From Candidatus Heimdallarchaeota archaeon (GTDB lineage Archaea > Asgardarchaeota > Heimdallarchaeia > Heimdallarchaeales > Kariarchaeaceae), in NCBI GenBank assembly GCA_030668165.1, contig DAOUUM010000117.1:1-7941 (forward strand): a stretch of 7,941 nucleotides of DNA, written 5' to 3'. Below, in pieces: positions 1-6,223 of this stretch. The position numbers and the translations under genes are program-made. The notes beneath the pieces are model-generated. The model was given only the letters and a program-made list of their open reading frames with translations. It did no database searches and had not been told where the DNA came from. How positions within the stretch are numbered: position 1 is the stretch's first letter; each line of letters opens with the position of its first letter.

Positions 1-203
1 AAAATGATGGAATTAGCTTGATTTAGCGCGGTATTTGATGATATATCTTGTAGAGAGTTATATTTGATAAATATATCATATCGAAAAGTTTGAGATTCTA
101 TTGCTATTTATAGTAATACGTTCTTTAATTTACTATTCTCAGATTATAAAACCAAAATGATTATAATTTAGAATCAAACTAACACTCAGAAAATGGGATA
201 ATT
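1..203. other. Non-coding left edge and upstream region of the first transporter
   Basis: No convincing gene is seen in these 203 bases. All three forward frames close within the first 30 bases, so at most a few C-terminal codons of an upstream gene could be present. One reverse frame is open to the left edge for about 35 codons but contains no ATG, GTG or TTG near its beginning, so I do not call it. The stretch is very A+T-rich and holds TATA-like words at 143-151 and 161-170. The latter is a plausible TATA box for the gene starting at 204. Confidence 0.6.
161..170 (+). promoter_or_regulatory. Candidate TATA box of the first MFS gene
   Basis: The word ttataattta lies about 38 bases before the ATG at 204. 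With usual archaeal spacing (TATA centre about 25-27 bases before the transcript start) it would give a leader of about 10-14 bases. The call rests on sequence resemblance and position only, in a region where A+T-rich words are common by chance. Confidence 0.35.
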
Positions 204-1535
204 ATGGTTTCACTGGTTAACTGGTTGGGGATTGAGAATTACGATACAAAATCTATTAATCTTGTTAAGAGATATTTCTCTTTATTGACATCACTCACAG
301 CAATACAACTGCTAGCAGATGCCTTCCTTATCCTATTTATTCTAGATAAGATAGGCTATGAATTATCTGGAAGGGTATTTGCTACATTATTTCTAGTACA
401 GGCTCTAATAGATTACCCAACAGGTGTGCTCGCAGATTGGATAGGTCATAAAAGAGTTCTACTTTTGGCATATATTTTCCATGCATTGACTTTTGGTTTA
501 CTTGGATTATATAGTGTATCAAACCCATCCAATCCTTATAATTATCTTATGTTGGTAGTAATTATGAGATCGGTGGCCTTGGCTCAAGAATCAGGTTGTT
601 TGCAATCTTGGTTTGATAATAGTTACAATGATCTACCTATTGATCAAGATCCAGACAAGAAAATATATGGCTCAATATTTGGAAAAACTACCTTAGTGGG
701 AAATTTTATGGGGATATTGGTGATAATGATTGGAGGATTTATTGCATCAACTTGGTCACGTGAGGTCCTATTCCTCTCTCAAACAGGTTTTTCAATCCTA
801 TTTGGGATAATTGCCTATAGAAATATGTCTGGATTTGGAGAGAAAGAAAAACCTGATATAAATATCTCAGGATATGCCAAAATGTTAGTCGATGGCATAA
901 AGGTCGTATATAGTGGAAGAATTGTACTCTTTCTTACCATGGGATGGGTGTCCCTTATTGTATTCTCCGCAGCTTGGTCAACTATTTTCCTCTTCCCAAT
1001 ATATTTCGGTTATACCGGAACAGACATGGGCATGTCCACACTTAGAACTATTATCTATGGACTAGGTGTATTGGTGATGTTATTGGCCATATCAATTAGT
1101 AAAAAACTCAAGGCAAATGTATGGTTACCTAGAATATCATTGATTTTTGTACTTGTTTGGACATCAATATATGTCTTGACATTTTCATTATTCCCATTAC
1201 CTCTTAATGAGGCAGATGCTTTCCTTAACATTCCTGCAATTGTATTGGTTATAATCGCGGCCATGTATCTAAGATTGATGTCATTGATATTTTTCATTCT
1301 GTTCCAGAGAGAAGCTCTTGTCCTTGTGCCTAATGAGAACAGAAATTCATATAATTCTTTCCTTCCCTCGATTGGGATGTTAATTTCATCATTGTTAATT
1401 GGAGTAGCTGGTTATTTCATCGATCACACTCAAAATATGCTTAGTGCTCTGTTGTTGTTTCTATTCATCCCTCTTGCGCTAGGAACACTTTTTGCATATA
1501 TTGCATACCATAAAAAGAACCAGAATTCAGAGTGA
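204..1535 (+). CDS. Major facilitator superfamily (MFS) transporter, substrate unknown
   Basis: A 443-residue integral membrane protein with about 12 hydrophobic segments, the usual MFS size. The family signature (motif A, GxLADxxGHKR) is clear at residues 74-84, between helices 2 and 3. A second family-like stretch, SGCLQSWFDNS at 130-140 in helix 4, resembles the helix-4 motif seen in many proton-linked drug or metabolite exporters. The long polar loop between the two six-helix halves lies at about 207-235 and carries GEKEKPD. It presumably moves a small molecule across the cytoplasmic membrane, driven by an ion gradient. The substrate cannot be read from the sequence, and an efflux role is only a guess. 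The ATG at 204 is the first start in the frame, and helix 1 begins about 22 residues later. A cation:proton antiporter follows on the same strand, but a T-run and a TATA-like box between the two argue against one transcript. No truncation or frameshift is seen. Confidence 0.85.
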   Translation: MVSLVNWLGIENYDTKSINLVKRYFSLLTSLTAIQLLADAFLILFILDKIGYELSGRVFATLFLVQALIDYPTGVLADWIGHKRVLLLAYIFHALTFGLLGLYSVSNPSNPYNYLMLVVIMRSVALAQESGCLQSWFDNSYNDLPIDQDPDKKIYGSIFGKTTLVGNFMGILVIMIGGFIASTWSREVLFLSQTGFSILFGIIAYRNMSGFGEKEKPDINISGYAKMLVDGIKVVYSGRIVLFLTMGWVSLIVFSAAWSTIFLFPIYFGYTGTDMGMSTLRTIIYGLGVLVMLLAISISKKLKANVWLPRISLIFVLVWTSIYVLTFSLFPLPLNEADAFLNIPAIVLVIIAAMYLRLMSLIFFILFQREALVLVPNENRNSYNSFLPSIGMLISSLLIGVAGYFIDHTQNMLSALLLFLFIPLALGTLFAYIAYHKKNQNSE

Positions 1536-1551
1536 GACCACTTGATAACTA

Positions 1552-1570
1552 ATTTTAAGATAGTTTTTTC
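1552..1570 (+). terminator. Probable T-run terminator after the MFS gene
   Basis: Starting 17 bases after the TGA stop at 1535, the + strand has a T4 run followed by a T6 run (attttaagatagttttttc) with no stem-loop. Archaeal RNA polymerase terminates at such T-rich tracts. Its place just before a TATA-like box supports separate transcription of the antiporter gene. Confidence 0.45.
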
Positions 1571-1602
1571 AATCAATGCCATTATTAGGATATGTACGGA
1601 TA

Positions 1603-1618
1603 TTAAATCTTATAATAA
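1603..1618 (+). promoter_or_regulatory. Candidate TATA box for the antiporter gene
   Basis: The A+T-rich word ttaaatcttataataa ends 20 bases before the ATG at 1638; tataataa itself lies at -27 to -20. This spacing fits transcription starting at or very near the ATG, that is, a leaderless message. It also favours 1638 over the upstream TTG at 1542 as the true start. Confidence 0.4.
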
Positions 1619-1637
1619 ATCACCGATAGACAAATAT

Positions 1638-2933
1638 ATGGCAACATCAGACTTTGAATTTGCATTTTTGCTGATTGGAGTGTTTCTAACATTAATTAAA
1701 GGCTCTCAAGTGGTATCAAGAAAATTCGGTTTACCTGATGTTCTAGGTGAATTAGTAACTGGGATAATAATGGGACCAACTTTTTTGGGCATCCTGTATT
1801 TAAAAAATGTTCCGACTTCATCTATTAGTGATTTTCTTCATATGGATCAGTTACAAATTGAATTAACGGCAACAGTTATCAATTTTATCAGTGAATTTGC
1901 TGTTTTATTACTCCTATTCAAAGTGGGTATGGAGGTTGATTTTGATGATTTAAAGAGGGTCAAAGTACCAGCATTTCTAACAGCTGGCCTTGGCATTATT
2001 TTACCACTAGTTGGTGGTTTCTTCCTGGTCTATGGTGTTATATCTATGGTATCACTCAATTTAGTCCCCGATGGTGTAGATAATGTTAACGTGGCCATAT
2101 TCCTCGGAGCCACATTAACTGCAACTAGTATTGGAATTAGCACTAGATTATTCCTTGATCTGGATAAGATGAGAACGAAAGTTGCACAAACTGTGGTTGG
2201 TTCAGCAATTATTGATGATATAATCGCAGTCGCACTTTTTTCAGTTATCGTGGCTTATCTGGGAGATACACAGGGTTCTACAGGAATATTGTCTATATTT
2301 GTTAATATCACCATTTTCTTTTTTGTTTGTTTTATCCTCTTCAAATATGGAATTCCCTATTTTATGACTAAAACAAAGAAGTACCATGACAGTTCAGTCC
2401 CAGTATTCGTGAGCATTGCATTTATGTTATATATGGCTGTATTTGCTCAAGCTCTTGGTCTAGCACCAATTATTGGTGCTTTTGTTGCTGGAGTTATCAT
2501 AGGAAATGAGGATGACTATCTTGATATTCACCGGGATTTTGAACCAATTACCTCTTGGATTATACCCTTCTTCTTCCTGGATATTGGATTGAGCGTAAAT
2601 CTAGGTGATGTTTTAGATCCTATCGCATTTATTGTTGCCCTCGTTATTGTGACCGTTGCAGTCTTATCTAAATTCCTTGCTGGCTTTGTGGGTACATATT
2701 TCCAGGGATATACCGTGGGTGAAGCCAGGACAACAGGTCTCAGCATGGCTGCAAGGGGTGAAGTTACGTTGATATTTGCATTCACGGGTTATAGTTACGG
2801 ATATTTCTCTGAATTACTCTATGGAATAATAATATTAGCTGTTGTGCTAATTATATTCATATTAATCCCAATAATGAAATTTGCAGTGAAAAATTGGTTA
2901 CCAAGTAGTAATAAGCCCATCTCGGGAGATTGA
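1638..2933 (+). CDS. CPA2-family monovalent cation:proton antiporter (Na+/H+ or K+/H+ exchanger)
   Basis: A 431-residue membrane protein with about 12-13 hydrophobic segments filling almost the whole length, as in the Na_H_Exchanger domain. Family marks, numbered from ATG 1638, are GLPDVLGELVTGIIMGP at 31-47, TATS at 161-164 in the unwound helix, the paired aspartates DD at 193-194 in the following helix, a lysine at 345 (SKFLAG), and GLSMAARGEV at 367-376, which is typical of the KefB/KefC/GerN/NapA branch. The DD pair is the form found in electrogenic antiporters such as NapA. No RCK/TrkA-N or universal stress domain follows, so this is not a full Kef channel. It exchanges Na+ or K+ for protons at the cytoplasmic membrane and serves pH, salt or volume homeostasis. 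The frame is open back to a TTG at 1542, but the extra 32 residues lack family resemblance, so the internal ATG is preferred. It converges on the DUF3501 gene 42 bases away. Confidence 0.88.
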   Translation: MATSDFEFAFLLIGVFLTLIKGSQVVSRKFGLPDVLGELVTGIIMGPTFLGILYLKNVPTSSISDFLHMDQLQIELTATVINFISEFAVLLLLFKVGMEVDFDDLKRVKVPAFLTAGLGIILPLVGGFFLVYGVISMVSLNLVPDGVDNVNVAIFLGATLTATSIGISTRLFLDLDKMRTKVAQTVVGSAIIDDIIAVALFSVIVAYLGDTQGSTGILSIFVNITIFFFVCFILFKYGIPYFMTKTKKYHDSSVPVFVSIAFMLYMAVFAQALGLAPIIGAFVAGVIIGNEDDYLDIHRDFEPITSWIIPFFFLDIGLSVNLGDVLDPIAFIVALVIVTVAVLSKFLAGFVGTYFQGYTVGEARTTGLSMAARGEVTLIFAFTGYSYGYFSELLYGIIILAVVLIIFILIPIMKFAVKNWLPSSNKPISGD

Positions 2934-2975
2934 GATACTCTAACGTAAAATCCTAAAACTGAATATCGTGTAATA

Positions 2976-3533
2976 TTATTTTGAAAGATCTATTAGATCT
3001 TCATCAAGTGCTGATTTTTGAATATCATTTAATCCCACTTCATCATTTAGAGCTGGATAATCTGTTCCCACTGCCACAATATGCTCACCCTTGGTATTGA
3101 AGTAAAGATACTGCACTGATGACAGTTTTGTATCACTCATCTGTTTCTTATCATACACTGCATAGACTTTGTTTCCACTTGCTGTTTTCACATAAAGTGT
3201 TTTGGGAAGATTATACCATTCAGATAGTTTTACTGCTCTTAATTCCGGATCATCAATCTCAACTAAGAGTACACATGGAAACGAACCTTTTTCGCCAAAT
3301 AATTGATTGTAGGTATCGATTTCAAATTGAATATCAGCATCTTTAATTATTTTCTCGGCAAGAGTCATCTCTTGAATCTGATATCTGATGGTATCTCTGT
3401 TTTCAAATAGGAAGGTAAGATAAGAACCCAAATGAACTCTCCTTTTTTTCTTGATCTCAATTATCTTGGGTCTCTCAACTGCTCTTTGTTCCTTATAAGT
3501 GACATAATCTACTATCTCGTCTCTTTTAATCAT
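2976..3533 (-). CDS. DUF3501 family protein
   Basis: A 185-residue soluble protein matching the DUF3501 family over its length. The hallmark block is at residues 28-56: a basic run KKKRRVHLG, then LTFLFENRDT and YQIQEM. Other family-like parts are the segment EIDTYNQL (71-78), the strand VLLVEI at 88-93, a second half with VYAVYDKK (123-130) and VQYLYFN (140-146), and a tail ending in LDEDL (176-180). No cysteine cluster or known catalytic motif is seen; there is one cysteine, at 87. Its function is not known to me. It is the last of three same-strand genes, 32 bases after the iron-sulfur protein and downstream of rubrerythrin. The same partners are commonly found beside DUF3501 in bacteria, which suggests a role in that redox module, perhaps assembly or regulation (inference). 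The ATG at 3533 is the natural start, since the family domain begins at once with IKRDEI. Confidence 0.85.
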   Translation of the reverse strand: MIKRDEIVDYVTYKEQRAVERPKIIEIKKKRRVHLGSYLTFLFENRDTIRYQIQEMTLAEKIIKDADIQFEIDTYNQLFGEKGSFPCVLLVEIDDPELRAVKLSEWYNLPKTLYVKTASGNKVYAVYDKKQMSDTKLSSVQYLYFNTKGEHIVAVGTDYPALNDEVGLNDIQKSALDEDLIDLSK

Positions 3534-3550
3534 AATATTACTTTATTTTA

Positions 3551-3563
3551 TGGATTTATATTG
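3551..3563 (-). promoter_or_regulatory. Candidate internal TATA box before DUF3501
   Basis: On the - strand, caatataaatcca lies in the 32-base gap after the iron-sulfur gene, with its TATA core at about -21 to -27 from the DUF3501 ATG. This is the spacing expected of a leaderless archaeal message. It may allow DUF3501 to be transcribed separately, but by its length the gap is also compatible with read-through from upstream. Confidence 0.3.
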
Positions 3564-3565
3564 TT

Positions 3566-4903
3566 TTAGATAATCGAATCAAACCCATCTTCTTTGTATG
3601 CTTTTGCCAAAAAACTCATGGGATGCATGGCTCGTTTACCTTTTGCCTGCTCAAATTGAACTGCAGCCAGTGGACAATCCGAGACCATAACCTCGGGATC
3701 CTTACCCATACCTTCAAATGCCTTCTTTCCAACTTTTAAGGAGGATTCAAAGGTATCAGTTTTCATGGCGTAAGTTCCATCATGACCAGAACACTCCATG
3801 TTAGTTTTTACCTTGACATTGGGTACTTTTTTGATGAGACTTCTTGCAGGAAAACCAATTCTCTGCGCACGTAGATGACAGGGTACATGGTAAACCACCT
3901 CGCCATTTGGGGAGGATTTGAAATCAGTATTGAATCTCTCCTCTTTTCTAATTGACCATAAATATTCACTGGTATCCATAACTGCAGCAGATAGCTTTTC
4001 TGCTCTTGCTCTATCCTCTCCCTCAAGGAGTTCTGGGTATTCCTTCTTCATCATCATGGAACAGGTGGGATTGACAACAATTACCTTGGCACCATCTTCA
4101 ACCATGGGGAGCAATTTATCAAGATTCTTACCAGCATTCTTGCGAACTGTATCCAGATCACCAATCTCCCAGGCAGGCATTCCACAGCATTCAAGGCCCT
4201 TGGAGCAGGTGGATTTGACTTTATTTTGATCCATCACCTCAAGGACATCCTTGCCGATTTGTGGTTCATTATTCTGCACGTAACAAGTTTGAAATAATAC
4301 TACCTCAGCACCTGGAACATGAATTCTTCCCTCTTTCTCCGCCCACTTATCAAAGGTTTGTTGGGGGAATTTGGGTAAAATTTTATCCCTGTGTATACCC
4401 ATTACTTTTTCATTAATTACACGGAATAGATGTATTGAATTTGCGAAATTAGCAAGACCCATGGACGCTCGTGATATTCTTCCCAATCTATCAGGATTTG
4501 CCAGCAGTTTATCACCAAATGAATTTCCTTCCTTCTTGGTGCGGATCGCATTGTATCGATGAACTAATTTGGGAAAGTCCAATTGAAATTCATGTTTGTC
4601 AGTCACTGTATAGGGACACTGTACCTCGCATAATTTGCACTGGAAACAAGATCCCATCACCTCTGCAACATCATCGTCACTTAATTTTCTGACATCGCTA
4701 AACTCCTCATCTTGACTATCTAATTTATTAAATAGAATTGGAAAGGATTCACAGTACTTGAAACATAATCTGCACCCATGGCAGATTTCAAAAGTTCGCA
4801 CTATCTCCTTGTCTAGAGCTTCTTTATCCCAATATTTTTCATCAGAGGTATCATATGTTAGACCATCTGATGGAGCATATGATATATGGCCTGATTCTGT
4901 CAT
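3566..4903 (-). CDS. GlpC/HdrD-like iron-sulfur protein with two 4Fe-4S motifs and two CCG domains
   Basis: A 445-residue soluble protein of the heterodisulfide reductase-related / GlpC group. The N-terminal part has two ferredoxin-type motifs: CxxCxxCxxxC at C41, C44, C47 and C51, and CxxCxxCxxxCP at C86, C89, C92 and C96. A helical linker (about 100-195) leads to two cysteine-rich CCG domains. The first has C207, then C239-C240-G, then C281. The second has C342 (PCHLRAQ), then C371-S-G-H-D-G, then C410, so its CC pair is reduced to CS. Such proteins pass electrons between clusters, and CCG domains can bind a further cluster or disulfide-linked site. There is no membrane segment, flavin domain or adjacent dehydrogenase, so it is not an ordinary GlpABC or LutABC complex. 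It lies between rubrerythrin (114-base gap) and DUF3501 (32-base gap), the arrangement I know from bacteria. A role as redox partner of the diiron protein is inferred. The ATG at 4903 is the first in frame; the first 30 residues are polar and weakly constrained. Confidence 0.88.
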   Translation of the reverse strand: MTESGHISYAPSDGLTYDTSDEKYWDKEALDKEIVRTFEICHGCRLCFKYCESFPILFNKLDSQDEEFSDVRKLSDDDVAEVMGSCFQCKLCEVQCPYTVTDKHEFQLDFPKLVHRYNAIRTKKEGNSFGDKLLANPDRLGRISRASMGLANFANSIHLFRVINEKVMGIHRDKILPKFPQQTFDKWAEKEGRIHVPGAEVVLFQTCYVQNNEPQIGKDVLEVMDQNKVKSTCSKGLECCGMPAWEIGDLDTVRKNAGKNLDKLLPMVEDGAKVIVVNPTCSMMMKKEYPELLEGEDRARAEKLSAAVMDTSEYLWSIRKEERFNTDFKSSPNGEVVYHVPCHLRAQRIGFPARSLIKKVPNVKVKTNMECSGHDGTYAMKTDTFESSLKVGKKAFEGMGKDPEVMVSDCPLAAVQFEQAKGKRAMHPMSFLAKAYKEDGFDSII

Positions 4904-4922
4904 ACAATAGTAAATAATAAAA

Positions 4923-4932
4923 TCCTTATAAT
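4923..4932 (-). promoter_or_regulatory. Candidate TATA box of the iron-sulfur gene
   Basis: On the - strand, aattataagg lies 20-29 bases before the ATG at 4903, inside the 114-base gap after rubrerythrin. The spacing fits a leaderless transcript. The gap is nearly pure A+T, so chance resemblance is possible. Confidence 0.35.
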
Positions 4933-5017
4933 TGCTTGTTTCCTTGAATAAATTTCAAAATTAATTAATTCAATAAGTCTAATATTTTTTTAATTAATAC
5001 AATTTGTTATGTAATTT

Positions 5018-5437
5018 TTATTCTATAGATTTTAACATATCTTCAAAACGACCAGCATGGGACTTTTCAGCCTTAGCAAGTGTTTCAAACCAATCAGCAA
5101 TATCATCAAAACCTTCTTCACGAGCGGTCTTGGCCATTGAGGGGTACATATCAGTGTACTCATGGGTCTCACCAGCGATTGCGGATTTTAGATTGTCCTC
5201 AGTATCTCCCATTGGAAGACCAGTCGCGGGATCACCGACCGGTTTCATATAATCCATATGCCCGTGAGCATGTCCTGTTTCACCATCTGCGGTGGATCTG
5301 AAGTTGGTAGCAACTTCTGAGTAACCTTCAACATCTGCAATTTTAGCAAAGTAGAGGTATCTGCGGTTTGCCTGTGATTCACCTGCGAATGCATCTTTTA
5401 AATTATCAAGGGTCTTGCTGTCTTTTAGTTCAACCAT
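5018..5437 (-). CDS. Rubrerythrin family protein (ferritin-like diiron domain only)
   Basis: A 139-residue protein made of a single four-helix ferritin-like domain. The diiron ligands of rubrerythrins are all visible: E20 in AGESQANRRY, E53 and H56 in DGETGH, E90 and E93 in AGETHEY, and E124 and H127 in KAEKSH. Rubrerythrins reduce hydrogen peroxide to water in the cytoplasm, or act with oxygen, using a rubredoxin-type electron donor. Classical rubrerythrin is about 190 residues with a C-terminal rubredoxin domain. Here there is no cysteine at all, so the donor must be a separate protein. The gene leads a same-strand group with the iron-sulfur CCG protein and DUF3501, which makes that iron-sulfur protein a candidate partner (inference). 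A good TATA-like region lies just upstream. Sequence composition looks a little richer in G+C than the surrounding spacers, as expected of coding DNA. The family is certain; a peroxidase activity is likely but not shown. Confidence 0.92.
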   Translation of the reverse strand: MVELKDSKTLDNLKDAFAGESQANRRYLYFAKIADVEGYSEVATNFRSTADGETGHAHGHMDYMKPVGDPATGLPMGDTEDNLKSAIAGETHEYTDMYPSMAKTAREEGFDDIADWFETLAKAEKSHAGRFEDMLKSIE

Positions 5438-5457
5438 AAATTAGATACGGCGAAGCT

Positions 5458-5480
5458 ATTTTAAAAACTTTTTATAAATG
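5458..5480 (-). promoter_or_regulatory. Probable promoter of the rubrerythrin gene
   Basis: Two TATA-like words lie before the ATG at 5437: tttataaa (5471-5478), a close match to the archaeal consensus, and ttttaaaa (5459-5466). The first predicts a leader of about 10 bases and the second a leaderless message. This is the strongest TATA-like region in the window and would drive the rubrerythrin gene and perhaps the two genes after it. No clear operator palindrome was found. Confidence 0.5.
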
Positions 5481-5630
5481 AAATTTATTCAATTTATATT
5501 TTTGAGAAAACAGCATTTTGTCAAACGTCCAATATTGACATATCATCCATAATTTATTGAAGTTGGATTTGATTATTTCATTTTCCGATTGATCAAAAAG
5601 AATAATTAGTGCAATGACTTAGATGAGATA

Positions 5631-6212
5631 ATGATAAAATGGAACAGTAGTGATTCAATTGGTTGTATCGGAGATGATTTTAGCCAGGGAACCTATTTAT
5701 TGTTAATTCAGGTGCAAAATACTCATTCTATAAGTTTCGGTAGATTTGATAAGGGAAGGACAATTGATATTGAATCAGGATACTACATCTACATAGGATC
5801 CGCCTTGAATCAGAAAGGAGCCACTTCACTGGGTAATAGACTTAGTCGTCACTGTCTGAGAAGTCCGGATAAGACAGAGCATCATATTAGGATGAAATTA
5901 CTAGATTTTTTTGATGAATTGGGCATACATTATACAAAAAATCCATCAAGCAAAACCTTATTCTGGAATATCGATCATTTGGTCAATCTAGATGATGCTG
6001 AGATAAAGGGAATTATTTTCATTAGATCTCCACACCCATTTGAAATTGCCTGGAGTGAATATCTAGAAAATTTGGAAGAGACATCAATTATTGCCAAAGG
6101 GCTGGGAGCTAATGATTCAAAAGATCATACTCATGTCCAAAAATTGGATCTCGGTTTAAAAGATAAATCTGTTAAATCTTGGTTTAAGAACCTGATAGTT
6201 GATTTACCATGA
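5631..6212 (+). CDS. DUF123 (GIY-YIG-like) domain protein with an internal insertion
   Basis: A 193-residue soluble protein with a DUF123 domain, a small family related in motif to GIY-YIG nucleases. Visible marks are GTYLLL at 20-25 and GYYIYIGSA at 50-58 (the two strand motifs), GNRLSRH at 68-74, FWNIDHL at 111-117, a glutamate at 138, and GLGANDSKDHTHV at 157-169. Typical members are about 130-150 residues. This one has about 30 extra, charged and partly helical residues at 75-108, where the family usually passes straight from the RH motif to the WHIDYL motif. The usual C-terminal block (GFGxSDCxCxxH) has lost its cysteines. The family has no firmly established activity that I know of; a DNA-related role is often assumed. 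The ATG at 5631 has only a weak purine stretch (gatgag) before it, and about 18 residues precede the domain, so the start could be slightly off. It diverges from rubrerythrin and converges on the repeat protein 11 bases away. Confidence 0.8.
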   Translation: MIKWNSSDSIGCIGDDFSQGTYLLLIQVQNTHSISFGRFDKGRTIDIESGYYIYIGSALNQKGATSLGNRLSRHCLRSPDKTEHHIRMKLLDFFDELGIHYTKNPSSKTLFWNIDHLVNLDDAEIKGIIFIRSPHPFEIAWSEYLENLEETSIIAKGLGANDSKDHTHVQKLDLGLKDKSVKSWFKNLIVDLP

Positions 6213-6223
6213 AAGTGTTGAGT

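Noticed and set aside
1..100. Short reverse-strand open frame running off the left edge
   Set aside because: It has about 35 codons, no usual start codon and low-complexity A+T-rich composition; there is not enough to call a gene.
1055..1297. 80-codon open frame on - inside the first MFS gene
   Set aside because: It is opposite membrane-helix coding sequence, has no family resemblance and no promoter-like context.
3918..4229. 103-codon open frame on + inside the iron-sulfur gene
   Set aside because: It lies wholly opposite the well-supported CCG protein, has no recognisable domain and looks like an antisense shadow.
3566..4903. Reading the iron-sulfur protein as GlpC of anaerobic glycerol-3-phosphate dehydrogenase
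   Set aside because: No GlpA/GlpB-type flavoprotein is adjacent, the second CCG core is altered, and the neighbours match the rubrerythrin/DUF3501 context.
5004..5301. Open frames of 73-82 codons on + across rubrerythrin
   Set aside because: They are opposite a gene with all diiron ligands visible, and their translations show no domain or plausible composition.
5521..5580. Weak inverted repeat (tccaa ... ttgga) in the rubrerythrin/DUF123 divergent spacer
   Set aside because: The arms are only five bases with a long loop in A+T-rich DNA; this is expected by chance and not a convincing operator or RNA.
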